Below, one piece after another: positions 45,767 through 54,932 of a stretch of 64,000 nucleotides of DNA; positions within the stretch are counted from its first letter, which is position 1, and each line of letters begins with the position of its first letter. The notes beneath the pieces were generated by a model, which saw nothing but the letters and a program-made list of their open reading frames with translations, did not search any database and was not told the DNA's origin. Made by a program: the position numbers and the translations under genes. Source of the stretch: an uncultured Deferribacteres bacterium (GTDB lineage: Bacteria > Zhuqueibacterota > JdFR-76 > DREG01); contig CAJVYQ010000024.1 of assembly GCA_913009825.1 (NCBI GenBank), forward strand, positions 1 to 64,000, written 5' to 3'.

Positions 45767-45926
45767 TTAACTATTCAGGTGTTTTCTTTCAATCTTTTTC
45801 GCCTTGCCGTGAACGACAAGGCTAAGAAATGAAAGGGCGCTAAAGCGTCCTATTTACGATAGCATCCTTCAGGATGCTTTCATGTCTTAGCCTGAGGGTT
45901 CACTCTCAGGCGACCTGAATAGTTAC
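45767..45926. mobile_element. 160-bp element nested in another element, perfect 8-bp duplication
   Basis: Ends TTAACTATTCAGGT and ACCTGAATAGTTAC. Both flanks carry GCTTATTG (45759-45766 and 45927-45934). The surrounding sequence (CTCAGGTATGCTTATTG, then TTTGATGTAGAGG) is the left part of the 46517-type element, so this is an insertion into an older element. The inside has GGCGCTAAAGCGTCC and CATCCTTCAGGATG hairpins. Confidence 0.9.
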
Positions 45927-45985
45927 GCTTATTGTTTGATGTAGAGGAAAAGAACCATCAACGGCGAACTCAACAATTTGAAAAG

Positions 45986-46447
45986 TCATTTCCTTTTTCT
46001 GAAAAATCTGCCGGTAAAAGCATAGCCAAAGTGGAGGATGAATCCGTAAATGATCATATCCAGAATCAGAGTTTTAGGATGAATGATGACCCGGTTTTGC
46101 AACGGAGCGATAAGTGCGATAAGTTCGATGATGAGCAGCGCCAAAATGCCGGTGGCCACTCCCAGAGTTACCGTGGCAAAAAGCTGAAAAAACGGTTTGC
46201 GGTACAGCTCATATTTGGCAAAGAGAAACAGGAGAACAGCGCCGCTGATGGTCACAACGGGAAACATGCCCCAGACCGGATTTTGGTAATGATAGATTGC
46301 TTCGACAAGCAGTCCCAATAAAATACCGGAAACAGACCCGCTGACCACGTAAGATGACCAGACTAACTGCTTGCGCAGTCGAAAAAAAATTGTATCAAAA
46401 ATATACATCAGAATTCCGGCCAGGACAAAATATAAATAGAATGCCAT
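45986..46447 (-). CDS. Hypothetical membrane protein with about five helices
   Basis: 153 aa, not recognised. Hydrophobic segments at about 3-20, 31-50, 60-78, 88-112 and 128-145; short basic loops (RLRKQ) and a basic tail FFRKRK. AAGGG lies before the ATG. It is read toward the repeat-rich gap and away from the cation efflux gene, so no operon context helps. Function unknown. Confidence 0.6.
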   Translation of the reverse strand: MAFYLYFVLAGILMYIFDTIFFRLRKQLVWSSYVVSGSVSGILLGLLVEAIYHYQNPVWGMFPVVTISGAVLLFLFAKYELYRKPFFQLFATVTLGVATGILALLIIELIALIAPLQNRVIIHPKTLILDMIIYGFILHFGYAFTGRFFRKRK

Positions 46448-46516
46448 TTTTTCCCTTTCCTTTAAATTTTAATTGTTATTTCCTGCTAAAAATCCTACTT
46501 TAATTTGAGCTGAAAA

Positions 46517-46672
46517 GTAACTACCCGGGTATGCTTATTGTTCGATGTGCAGGAAGCCTTCGACTGAGTTTATCCTGAGCTTGTCGAAGGGCTCAGGCCG
46601 GCTTGAATAGCCATGCTGAGTGGATTCGAAGCATGATTACAACTAATTCATAGAGCATACCTGAGTAGTTAC
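46517..46672. mobile_element. 156-bp GTAACTAC..GTATGC element with 8-bp flanking repeat
   Basis: Ends GTAACTACCCGGGTATGC and GCATACCTGAGTAGTTAC. Flanking octamers GCTGAAAA (46509-46516) and ACTGAAAA (46673-46680) match at 7 of 8. The inside carries the palindrome CCTTCGACTGAG..CTTGTCGAAGG. Fragments of the same element lie at 9100-9187 and around 45743. Confidence 0.85.
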
Positions 46673-46709
46673 ACTGAAAAACAGACAGAGGACAAAACAC
46701 ACCGGTATT

Positions 46710-47906
46710 ATGAAAACAATAGCTAATATATATGCAAAAAAAATCAGCAGTGATTCTCTCCGTCCCGGCACAGTTGCGTTCAGAAGCCGGATGGAAACAT
46801 CCGAGGGTTGGATCAGCATAATTGTTAATTCTTTGCTGTTTGCCATTAAGCTCACATTGGGCTTGATCAGCCTGAGTATTGCTCTCATTGCAGATGCTTT
46901 TCACAGTTTATCGGACCTAAGTTCTTCTATCATCATCATTGTAAGCGCCAAAATTGCCAAAAAACCATCGGATATGGAGCATCCTTTCGGCCATCAAAGA
47001 GTAGAAGCTATCGCCACTATCATCATTGCCACTTTACTTTTTGTAACCGGTATTGAATTGGGCAGATCTGCCGTTGAACGAATTCTTCACCCGGCATTCT
47101 TCATCAGCACAAATTGGATCATTGCCGTCATTTTGCTGACCATCGTGCTCAAAGAATCATTGACGCGGTTTTCCTGGCAGTTGGGAGAAATTTCCCAATC
47201 GACCCTGCTGAAAGCGGATGCCTGGCACCATCGCTCCGATGCGCTGACCACGCTGTTGGTTATAGCTACGTTTATTTTTGCCCGGTTCAATATCTTCTAC
47301 CTGGACGGATATGTAGGTGTGGGGATGTCACTGTTTATCATGTATTCCGGATTTACTGTGGCAAAAAAAGCGATGCAACATCTGATCGGCACTGCGCCCG
47401 AACCGGAATTCATCCAAAATGTGAAAACAATTGCCGAAGGGATCTCCGGCGTTGCCAATGTGCATGATCTTATCCTGCACCAATACGGCGCCAACAAACT
47501 TCTCTCGCTGCATATCGAAGTTCCCAGACATTTTACCTTGCTGGAAGCGCACGATCTTGCCGAAAGGGTGGAAGCAAAAATAAAAAAGGAGTTAAAAACA
47601 CACACTACTGTCCATTACGAACCAACCATCGACCCCGACTCTCTCACCGATTCCGTCAGGCAGATTATTGTGCAGGGAATCAAAGCGGACGACAGGCTGG
47701 AATCTTTCCATGCACTTCACGCCGCCGGTGAAAAGGGCAATAAAAATATTTATTTTGATTTGGTGGTACAACCAGGCATTTCACTGAATGAAATTGAAAA
47801 TATCCGGCGTAAAATGACCGCAGTTTTAAAGGAATCCTGCCCGGCCATTAATCAGGTGACGTTGAGAATTGAACCGTCCTACCCTATTCCGGATCAATTG
47901 GATTGA
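46710..47906 (+). CDS. Cation diffusion facilitator (CDF) metal transporter
   Basis: 398 aa. About six helices between 32 and 215. Metal-site motifs ADAFHSLSD (helix 2) and ADAWHHRSD (helix 5), where the pattern HD/HxxxD binds Zn or Fe, and the HPFGHQRVE loop. The C-terminal part is longer than usual: two dimerisation-like domains (about 225-310 and 315-395). It probably exports Zn2+, Fe2+ or Mn2+ in exchange for protons. Gene stands alone between repeats. Confidence 0.9.
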   Translation: MKTIANIYAKKISSDSLRPGTVAFRSRMETSEGWISIIVNSLLFAIKLTLGLISLSIALIADAFHSLSDLSSSIIIIVSAKIAKKPSDMEHPFGHQRVEAIATIIIATLLFVTGIELGRSAVERILHPAFFISTNWIIAVILLTIVLKESLTRFSWQLGEISQSTLLKADAWHHRSDALTTLLVIATFIFARFNIFYLDGYVGVGMSLFIMYSGFTVAKKAMQHLIGTAPEPEFIQNVKTIAEGISGVANVHDLILHQYGANKLLSLHIEVPRHFTLLEAHDLAERVEAKIKKELKTHTTVHYEPTIDPDSLTDSVRQIIVQGIKADDRLESFHALHAAGEKGNKNIYFDLVVQPGISLNEIENIRRKMTAVLKESCPAINQVTLRIEPSYPIPDQLD

Positions 47907-47950
47907 TGACCTGCCTGCTTCCAAAGAACAATGTTAATTGTCTAATTCAA

Positions 47951-48068
47951 ACCTGAATTGAGCGATTGTAGGGCGATTCGCTGAATCGCCAACAGAATTT
48001 ACACTAAAACCATAAACCCGTTTGGTAACAGTAACAAACTTAAAACAAAAGAATCGCTCAATTCAGGT
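47951..48068 (+). mobile_element. 118-bp ACCTGAATTGAGCGATT-family element
   Basis: Ends ACCTGAATTGAGCGATT and AATCGCTCAATTCAGGT. The first 40 bases match the 28347 and 34715 copies (TGTAGGGCGATTCGCTGAAT) while the middle has diverged. It lies in the gap after the CDF gene; the rest of that gap (to 48267) shows nothing else beyond a short inverted CCTCCCTTCG / CGAAGGAGGG pair. Confidence 0.82.
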
Positions 48069-48267
48069 CAAACATAATTGGTGCCTGAATAAAAATTCCT
48101 TTTATTGCAATGGTAACATTTTAGTCTTTTGAAAAATTCTACCAAACCTCCATTTCAGGCACATGATTCATAGTTGGTAGTAATCAACTTTCCCTGACCC
48201 CTCCCTTCGGCAAACTCAGGACAGGCGTTGCGAAGGAGGGAAAATCCCACCCTTCAGCTTCGTTCTC

Positions 48268-49254
48268 TCAATAATTATTTTCCCTGAACCAATCAATAGC
48301 GTCCCGGATTGCGACTGAAATCGGTGAAGGCAAAAAATTAAACGTCCTGCGCGCTTTTTCAAAAGAGACATGAGTGCTGTATTTCAACAGGTCTAAACCG
48401 GTAACCGGAAAGATGGGATTTTTTTGGTGTAGAATAAAATAGCCGACAAATTCGCTGAGATGTGCCAGAGGGTACGCCAAATTCCAGGGAAAACGCAGAA
48501 CGGGCGCTCTAACACGGCCAATTTGTGCCGCCATGCCAAGAAAATCTTTTAAGGTTGTATTCCAGTTGCCAAGGATAAATCTACCGGTAATACGGCGGTT
48601 TTTTAATGCAACGGCGACAACTTTGGCAATATCTCTCACGTCAACCGCATTCATCCGGCCATCAAGATACACGGGTAGTTTTCCCTTCAGTGTGTCCAGG
48701 ATGATTCTGCCGGTTGTTGGTTTGTGATCAAAAGGGCCGAATACGGCGGTGGGGATCAAAACGATTGCGGAAAGATCATCACAACCCATCACCAATTTTT
48801 CCATCCGATATTTTATCTGATGATAAGCAGCAGGAAAATCACCGGAATCGTAAGGCGTATCTTCATCGACCAGATCTTTCTCACTCTGCGGCCGCCCAAG
48901 TGTAGCTAAACTGGAAATGTAAACAAAGCGTGTAATTGCTTTCTTCCGCGCTGCATCGAGCACATTTTTCATTTGCGATACGGCATACGCGGCTTGCTGC
49001 TCCTTCTTTAATGCGTAAACCGGATAATATCCGGCGGCATGCACTACCGCATCACACCCTTGCATTGCCTGCGTCAAACTAACCGGATTGTCCAAATCGC
49101 CGCTAAAAAAGCGCACATCATGTTCCGGCAAATAGCGCAATACAGAAGTTTGCCGGTGAAATACATGAATATCAAATCCATCCGCCTGCAACTGACGCAC
49201 AATGTTAATACCGATGAACCCTGTACCACCCAAAATCAGAACTTTCACTGGCAA
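48268..49254 (-). CDS. NAD-dependent epimerase/dehydratase (dihydroflavonol-reductase-like)
   Basis: 328 aa extended short-chain dehydrogenase. N-terminal LILGGTGFIGINIVRQL binds NAD(P); the active-site Tyr/Lys appear as YHQIKYRMEKLV. VHAAGYYPVYAL and VDVRDIAKV also fit. Similar proteins act in hopanoid or isoprenoid-linked sugar metabolism, but context here (lone gene) does not decide. Confidence 0.82.
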   Translation of the reverse strand: MPVKVLILGGTGFIGINIVRQLQADGFDIHVFHRQTSVLRYLPEHDVRFFSGDLDNPVSLTQAMQGCDAVVHAAGYYPVYALKKEQQAAYAVSQMKNVLDAARKKAITRFVYISSLATLGRPQSEKDLVDEDTPYDSGDFPAAYHQIKYRMEKLVMGCDDLSAIVLIPTAVFGPFDHKPTTGRIILDTLKGKLPVYLDGRMNAVDVRDIAKVVAVALKNRRITGRFILGNWNTTLKDFLGMAAQIGRVRAPVLRFPWNLAYPLAHLSEFVGYFILHQKNPIFPVTGLDLLKYSTHVSFEKARRTFNFLPSPISVAIRDAIDWFRENNY

Positions 49255-49592
49255 TCCTTTTCTTTGTTCCGTTTCAAAATAGAGAATATTGCCATAAAAT
49301 ACAATGGAATTTTAGAAATGAAGGCCATAAATGGCGGGATGATAAAATAGAGCGAGGGCGTAAAAAAGATGGATCGCGTGTTAAATGCAGGAAAAACCAG
49401 GGATATCGGAACAATTTAGTTTGTTGAGGTTATGCGTTTCATTGTATCCAATTACAAGGTTTCAGATAATCTAAATCGATAAATGAAACCCAAGATGGCA
49501 TTCATCTATAATACTTGACAATTCGGTATTTTTTTATGTCGTCCGCCTTCTATACTTGGGCAGGAGTTACACTCCTGCCCCAAAACTCCGGC
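49255..49592. other. Gap with one hairpin, otherwise unassigned
   Basis: 338 bases between two minus-strand genes. The hairpin at 49556-49583 lies just after the ferritin-like gene. The rest is AT-rich, without visible gene or repeat family member; the promoter of the epimerase gene is probably here. Confidence 0.45.
49556..49583 (-). terminator. Hairpin after ferritin-like gene, same core as 4813-4835
   Basis: CAGGAGT / ACTCCTG with GGG..CCCC and TT..AA extensions. It begins 10 bases past the stop codon of the ferritin-like gene. No U-tract follows on the minus strand, so termination strength is uncertain. Confidence 0.45.
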
Positions 49593-50111
49593 TTACATTT
49601 CCAGAGAGAATTCTTTCATACCAAACCAGAAACCTGTATTCGTTACCGAATCGATCTGCATCTGGATCATGTCGTAATGTCCTTCTTCCATCTCTACAAG
49701 ACGTTGGGCAATGTTTCGTAACCGATCATCTTTCACGGAATTATGTAACTTCTGATAATATTCGATGGCATTCCGTTCCATATCCAGGGCGGTTTTTAAA
49801 GCGGTTAGTTCGTCAGCGCCGGCCTGGCCCACGGTAACCCTGGCTTTTTTACGCAATTTTGGCATTACTTTTTCTATAATCGAAAGATCTATTTTTTCAG
49901 GCAAGTTGATTTCCCGACCTTTTGTTACATTTTCCAACATCTTCTCAAGAAGCCGCATGTGCTCATATTCATCACTGGCGAGGAGGATAAACATATCTTT
50001 CCCTGAAACTTCCCTGGTCAGCCGGGCATATTTTAAGTAGGTGTCCAGTCCGTTTTTTTCAACTTCGATCGCTTTGGTGATGAGCTCGACCAACTCTTGT
50101 ATCGTAGCCAT
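49593..50111 (-). CDS. Ferritin-like di-iron protein (rubrerythrin-type, no rubredoxin domain)
   Basis: 172 aa four-helix bundle. Ligand pattern: Glu in IEVEKNGLDTY, EYEHMR, Glu in MERNAIEYYQ and EEGHYDM, the two E..ExxH pairs of rubrerythrin/ferritin-like proteins. The rubredoxin iron centre is absent. It probably stores iron or reduces peroxide. It starts 21 bases after the flavoprotein gene; together they may form a short electron-transfer unit. Confidence 0.82.
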   Translation of the reverse strand: MATIQELVELITKAIEVEKNGLDTYLKYARLTREVSGKDMFILLASDEYEHMRLLEKMLENVTKGREINLPEKIDLSIIEKVMPKLRKKARVTVGQAGADELTALKTALDMERNAIEYYQKLHNSVKDDRLRNIAQRLVEMEEGHYDMIQMQIDSVTNTGFWFGMKEFSLEM

Positions 50112-50132
50112 AAAGTTCTTCTCCTATTAAAT

Positions 50133-51155
50133 TTATTTTTTCATTTTCTGTTTTTGGGGGACGGTATGCGAAGAATGACCGGGAAACACCCGAGCCTTCG
50201 GTTCGATGTAATGTTTTGCGTTGTTCACCGCCAGGGCAGCATCGGCAAAACCGGTGGTGATCAACTTGATTTTGGCAGGATGCCAAACAATATCGCCGGC
50301 ACCATAAACGCCCGGCAGGCTGGTTTCCATCTTCTCATTGACTTTCACCGCGTTACCAACAATTTCCAGACCCCAGTTTTTAATCGGCCCAAGATTAGTG
50401 AGATACCCGATGAAACAGAGGATTTCATCCACGGCCAATTTTTGTTCGGAGCCATCCACATTATTGATAATAGTTGCTCCTGCAACATAATCGTCACCAT
50501 GGATTTCTTTCAGTTGCGCATGAATATGAACATTGATCTTTTCCGACTGCATCAGTTTGAGAACACTTTCTTCGTGAGCTTGAAACTGTTTTAACATGTG
50601 AATATGGGTAATCTCTTTGACGTAATCCTGCAAAGTGAGCGACCAGTCCAAAGCCGAATCACCACCGCCAATGATAAGCAGTCGCTTATCCCGGAACAGT
50701 TCCGGATCTTTGACAAAATAGTGAACTCCTTTATCTTCAAGCGCAGACGCATCCTGCAAGTCCAGTTTACGAGGCATAAAGGCACCCACTCCGGCGGCTA
50801 ATAACACACTCCCGGCAAAATATTGATTCCCTTTTTCAGACACCAATTCAACGGGCCGGTCTTCCTGTACTTTCAGATCCACAATCTTTTCTCCTAAATA
50901 GATTTTAGGTGAATACTGTTGCGCCTGCCGCAGAAGGTTTTCCACCAATTCTTCGGCAATAATTTTGGGATATCCGGCCACATCATAGATATATTTTTTC
51001 GGATAAAGAGCGCCGAGCTGGCCGCCTAACTGATTCAAACTTTCCAGTAATATCACATTCATATCCCGAAGTCCGGCATAGTAACTGGCATAAAGTCCAA
51101 CAGGCCCGGCGCCAATAATGGCTATATCAGAGATGGATCCGGTATTTTGACTCAT
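50133..51155 (-). CDS. Ferredoxin-NADP reductase-like flavoprotein (thioredoxin-reductase fold)
   Basis: 340 aa. FAD motif IIGAGPVGLYASYYAG near the N terminus, NAD(P) motif GGGDSALDW (about 168-176) and a C-terminal GVYGAGDI FAD block. There is no CxxC redox pair, so it fits the YumC-type ferredoxin/flavodoxin NADP reductase rather than thioredoxin reductase. The neighbouring ferritin-like gene suggests a role in iron or peroxide metabolism. Confidence 0.87.
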   Translation of the reverse strand: MSQNTGSISDIAIIGAGPVGLYASYYAGLRDMNVILLESLNQLGGQLGALYPKKYIYDVAGYPKIIAEELVENLLRQAQQYSPKIYLGEKIVDLKVQEDRPVELVSEKGNQYFAGSVLLAAGVGAFMPRKLDLQDASALEDKGVHYFVKDPELFRDKRLLIIGGGDSALDWSLTLQDYVKEITHIHMLKQFQAHEESVLKLMQSEKINVHIHAQLKEIHGDDYVAGATIINNVDGSEQKLAVDEILCFIGYLTNLGPIKNWGLEIVGNAVKVNEKMETSLPGVYGAGDIVWHPAKIKLITTGFADAALAVNNAKHYIEPKARVFPGHSSHTVPQKQKMKK

Positions 51156-51690
51156 AGAACAACCTTCTTTAATATTCTCCCGGCTACTCAGCCACGCCTT
51201 GTATTTCCAACATCATAAACTTTCAACTCCCTGCCTGCTGGAGGCAGGGGGTAAAAGCATAATTGAACTGTCAACTCCGGCCGGGCTGAGCAGTTTCAAT
51301 TTCTCAAAAAATAACAATTTTAAATGTAACGGTTTTCGGAACAAATTTCAAGAAGAAACCGGGATGAAAATGGAGAAATGAAAATAAAAAAGAATGGCAA
51401 AATAATTTTTGAGTAACATTTTAAGCAAAACGATAGATGGGGTAATTTAACAATTTTGTTCCAAATCGTGTTGCCGTTCGGATGTTCTGTAAAACTAATA
51501 TATTCTGAACCTTTCAGGGAACTTGAAAAAATTGGGCTATCCACCGGCTGGCGGAAAATGCCGCAGAAAGAAGTATAGATAGAGTTAGACAGCGGTACTA
51601 GTAATTCAACAGAAAGAAAATTCCAAAATGAACACGCTTAATACAAGAGAAAAATAATACAGCTGCGATGATTTATTGCGAAGATATAAA
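51156..51690. other. Gap with short palindromes
   Basis: 535 bases between minus-strand genes. It includes CCCTGCCTGC / GGAGGCAGGG near 51232 and no gene-like frame. The upstream part (51156-51230) should hold the promoter for the flavoprotein gene. Otherwise I see nothing. Confidence 0.45.
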
Positions 51691-52680
51691 TCATCGGTTA
51701 AACATGCCTTCGACCAGCGCTTCCGGCGTGATGTGTACGATACCTACTTCACCACAAACCACACCGGCGGCAAAATTGGCCAATGTTGCTGCTTCTTCCA
51801 GTTCCATGCCGGCCACCAGGGAAAGCGTGATGGTGCTGATAACGGTATCCCCGGCTCCCGACACATCATGCACCTTCCGGGCACGGGTAGGGATAAATTT
51901 CACTTCCCGTTCCCGGTTAAAAATGGCCATGCCGTCTTCACCGAGTGTCATCATCAGGCACTGACAACCCAATCTGTCAAACAGAGTATGAGCGGCTCGA
52001 ACAACCTGTTCTTTGTTTTCAATTTTCATCCCCAATGCTTCCGCCGCTTCACGGCGATTCGGTTTAAAAACCGTCACATTCCGGTAATCAAAAAAATGAT
52101 CAAATTTAGGATCGACGGTGACAATTTTCCCCTGGTCCCGGGCGGAAGTAACCGTAAATTCGATGATCTCTTTGGTCACTAATCCTTTATTGTAATCTTC
52201 GATAATTACGGCGTCCATTGCCGGAATGAGTTTGGCAAGTAAGGATAAAACCTGTTCACTTAATTCCGGCTCGAGATCTTTTTTTATTTCACGATCCGTG
52301 CGTACCACATGCTGGTTATTGGCAATCACACGGGTTTTCACTGTAGTAGGACGATTTTCCGCAACAACAATTCCATCTTTCAAAAAGTTCTCTTTTGCCA
52401 TCAGGTCCATTAATTCCTGCCCTGAATTGTCATTTCCCACAATCCCGACCGGAACAGGAATGCCACCCAAAGCCATCACATTGTTGCCGACATTCGCGGC
52501 GCCGCCCAGACGGCTGTATTCAGCATCGATTTCCACAATCGGAACCGGCGCCTCCGGCGAGAGCCGGTGCACCTGTCCCATCAGGTACCGGTCCAGCATC
52601 AGATCGCCCAATACCAAAATTTTCTTCCCCCGGAAGGAATTCAACAGAGACTGCACACGGCTTTTTTGTAATTTTACCAT
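51691..52680 (-). CDS. rfaE1: D-glycero-beta-D-manno-heptose-7-phosphate kinase (RfaE1/HldA-type)
   Basis: 329 aa PfkB-family kinase: LVLGDLMLDRYLMG, the RLGGAANVGNNVMALGG block and the catalytic DVSGAGDTV near residue 275. The length matches the N-terminal kinase half of HldE; the adenylyltransferase half is absent and must be a separate gene. It supplies ADP-heptose for lipopolysaccharide core. It lies 128 bases from gatA. Confidence 0.85.
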   Translation of the reverse strand: MVKLQKSRVQSLLNSFRGKKILVLGDLMLDRYLMGQVHRLSPEAPVPIVEIDAEYSRLGGAANVGNNVMALGGIPVPVGIVGNDNSGQELMDLMAKENFLKDGIVVAENRPTTVKTRVIANNQHVVRTDREIKKDLEPELSEQVLSLLAKLIPAMDAVIIEDYNKGLVTKEIIEFTVTSARDQGKIVTVDPKFDHFFDYRNVTVFKPNRREAAEALGMKIENKEQVVRAAHTLFDRLGCQCLMMTLGEDGMAIFNREREVKFIPTRARKVHDVSGAGDTVISTITLSLVAGMELEEAATLANFAAGVVCGEVGIVHITPEALVEGMFNR

Positions 52681-52808
52681 AATAAATCCATTTTCAAAAT
52701 TTATGCGGATTCCTCATAAATTGGGATAAACATTCTCACCCCGCGCTACTTCGTTGGAGTTGATAAAAGATAAGTTTGTGCAAATTCAACGGGAATGAAT
52801 CAACAAAA

Positions 52809-54245
52809 TCATTGCAGAGCATCTTCCAGAAACTGCGCAATACGGAAAGTCATGGATTCATTGAACGGCCTGGTCATAATTTGTACGCCGATAGGAAGAC
52901 CATTGGCATCTACACCACACGGGAGAGAAAGGCTGTTAAACCCGGCAAGGTTGGCGGGAATTGTGTAAATATCCGAAAGATACATTTGCAGCGGATTATC
53001 TAACTTTTCTCCCAACTTGAATGCTGTAGTTGGAGTAGTGGGCGCAATGATACCGTCGTATTTTTTGAAAGCCCCATCATATTCCCGTTTGATCAAGGTT
53101 CGAACTTTTTGGGCTTTGCGGTAATAGGCGTCGTAATATCCTGCCGACAAAACATAAGTCCCCATCATAATTCGCCTTTTCACTTCTTCGCCAAAACCTT
53201 CGCTACGACTCAATGTGTACATCGATTCCAGATCGGTAGTATCTTGTGCGCGAAAACCGTAACGTGCCCCATCAAAACGTGACAGATTTGAGGATGCCTC
53301 CGCATTGGCCAGAATATAATAGGTTGCCAAAGCATATTCCGAGCTGGGGAAAGTAACCGCTTCCACACCGGCGCCGCCATCTTTTAGCCGGTGCAGAACA
53401 TTTTCAACCGCCGCTTCCACTTCCGTATCGATCCCCTCTTCCAGATATTCTTTGGGGAAAGCCAGTTTCAATTCTCGCACACCGGAATCGATGTCTGCAA
53501 AATAATCGGGAACCGGGAGGTTTGCGCTGGTGGAATCGTGAGGATCATATCCGGCGATCACGGAAAGGAGCAGCGCAGCATCCCGAACCGAACGGGTAAT
53601 CGGACCAATCTGATCAAAAGAAGAGGCAAATGCTACCAGTCCGAATCTTGAAACCCGGCCGTACGTCGGTTTTAAACCGACCACACCGCACATGGCGGCA
53701 GGCTGGCGGATCGAACCGCCTGTATCGCTGCCAAATGCGGCATAAGCCAAATTAGCAGCTACGGACACGGCGGAACCGCCCGAGGAACCGCCGGGAATTT
53801 TTGTTTCATCAATGGGATTTAGGACCGGACCGAAATAAGAATTTTCGTTGGACGATCCCATGGCAAATTCATCCATATTGGTTTTGCCGATAAGGATCGC
53901 ATCTGCATCGATCAGTTTTTGGATAACGGTAGCGTGATACGGGGAAATAAAATTTTCTAAAATGTGGGAACCGCAGGTAACCGGTTTATCTTTAAGCACC
54001 AGATTATCTTTAACGGCAAGTACCATTCCCGCTAATTTACCTGCCGAACCGTTCTTAATTTTGCCATCCACCACTTCAGCCCGCCGGCGGGCTTCATCGG
54101 CCATAACGACAAGAAAAGCGTTTAAATCCATGCGCCGGTCAATTTCGGCAAGATAATGTTCTACGAGGTCAACGCAGCTCAGTGTCCCCCTTTTTATGGC
54201 ACTTTGTAACTTCAAAAAATTCTGTAATTCAATTTCCGCTTGCAA
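52809..54245 (-). CDS. gatA: Aspartyl/glutamyl-tRNA amidotransferase subunit A
   Basis: 478 aa amidase. Catalytic triad visible as Lys79 (LAVKDN), Ser154 (PGGSSGGSA) and Ser178 (GSDTGGS), the positions known for GatA. It produces ammonia from glutamine for transamidation of Glu-tRNA(Gln) or Asp-tRNA(Asn) with GatB and GatC, which are not in this window. It is 14 bases after the tatA gene in the same direction. Confidence 0.95.
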   Translation of the reverse strand: MQAEIELQNFLKLQSAIKRGTLSCVDLVEHYLAEIDRRMDLNAFLVVMADEARRRAEVVDGKIKNGSAGKLAGMVLAVKDNLVLKDKPVTCGSHILENFISPYHATVIQKLIDADAILIGKTNMDEFAMGSSNENSYFGPVLNPIDETKIPGGSSGGSAVSVAANLAYAAFGSDTGGSIRQPAAMCGVVGLKPTYGRVSRFGLVAFASSFDQIGPITRSVRDAALLLSVIAGYDPHDSTSANLPVPDYFADIDSGVRELKLAFPKEYLEEGIDTEVEAAVENVLHRLKDGGAGVEAVTFPSSEYALATYYILANAEASSNLSRFDGARYGFRAQDTTDLESMYTLSRSEGFGEEVKRRIMMGTYVLSAGYYDAYYRKAQKVRTLIKREYDGAFKKYDGIIAPTTPTTAFKLGEKLDNPLQMYLSDIYTIPANLAGFNSLSLPCGVDANGLPIGVQIMTRPFNESMTFRIAQFLEDALQ

Positions 54246-54259
54246 AAATCGGCTCCAGC

Positions 54260-54460
54260 CTATTTCTTTTCTTCGTCGGCTTCGGGAATTTCTTTTTTTG
54301 ACTTCGATTCTTCATCCTTGCCATTGACCGCTTTTTTAAATTCTTTGATTCCTGTACCCAGTCCTTTCGCCAAACCCGGCAATTTGCTGCCGCCAAAAAT
54401 CAACAAAACGATAAAAAAGATAATCAACAGCTCGGTGGGTCCCAAACCTCCAATACCCAT
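54260..54460 (-). CDS. tatA: Sec-independent translocase TatA
   Basis: 66 aa from ATG 54460, which has GGAGGG upstream; an upstream TTG is less likely. One membrane helix ([17 protein letters not shown]), the hinge [13 protein letters not shown], the amphipathic helix GIKEFKKAV and a charged tail. It forms the pore-like oligomer of the Tat pathway. A second TatA-like gene lies directly upstream. TatC is not in the window. Confidence 0.92.
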   Translation of the reverse strand: MGIGGLGPTELLIIFFIVLLIFGGSKLPGLAKGLGTGIKEFKKAVNGKDEESKSKKEIPEADEEKK

Positions 54461-54481
54461 TTTTCCCTCCAACTATTTTAA

Positions 54482-54913
54482 CTAACCTAATAATTCATTG
54501 TCCGAAGTTGCTGCCCCCGATGAATCGGTTTTTTCCTTTTTCTTTTCGGCTTTTGTTTCCGGAATATCCGTTTCATCATCTACCGCTTCATCTACATCAA
54601 TTTCTTTTAAATTGCCGGCAGGTTTGTTAGCGGAAACCGGTCCGCCGGCAGGCAATCCCTCAACATCAGCCTGCAACTCTTCATTTTGATAAGGATCTTC
54701 GCCGGTGTCATCTTCAGGGAGGGGATCATTTAAGTCAAGATTCAGACTCGGATCCACCATAATTTCGCGCTTCACCTCGTCTGCGGCCTTTTTAAACTCC
54801 CTCATCCCTTTACCCAAACCTCTGGCCAGTTCGGGCAGTTTATCTGCGCCAAAAACAACCAGAATTATGATAAAAATAATCATTAATTCCAGCGGCCCCA
54901 ATGAGCCAAACAT
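54482..54913 (-). CDS. TatA/TatB-family protein with long acidic tail
   Basis: 143 aa. N-terminal helix LGPLELMIIFIIILVVFG, hinge ADKLPELARGLGKGMREFKKAADEV as in TatA, then about 90 residues of low-complexity acidic sequence. Longer than usual TatA and with a tail more like TatB, so it may do TatB's job beside the 66-aa TatA. Spacing to tatA is 21 bases. Confidence 0.85.
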   Translation of the reverse strand: MFGSLGPLELMIIFIIILVVFGADKLPELARGLGKGMREFKKAADEVKREIMVDPSLNLDLNDPLPEDDTGEDPYQNEELQADVEGLPAGGPVSANKPAGNLKEIDVDEAVDDETDIPETKAEKKKEKTDSSGAATSDNELLG

Positions 54914-54932
54914 GTGATGTACTCCTCATTTA

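Larger units (their letters stand above)
45345..45985. other. Gene-free region with a hairpin and nested elements
   Basis: Besides the hairpin it contains a solitary ACCTGAATCGAGC end at 45539, AT-rich unassigned sequence to 45740, and a GTMACTACTCAGGTATGC-type element (from 45743) that is itself interrupted by a 160-bp element. No gene seen. Confidence 0.55.
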
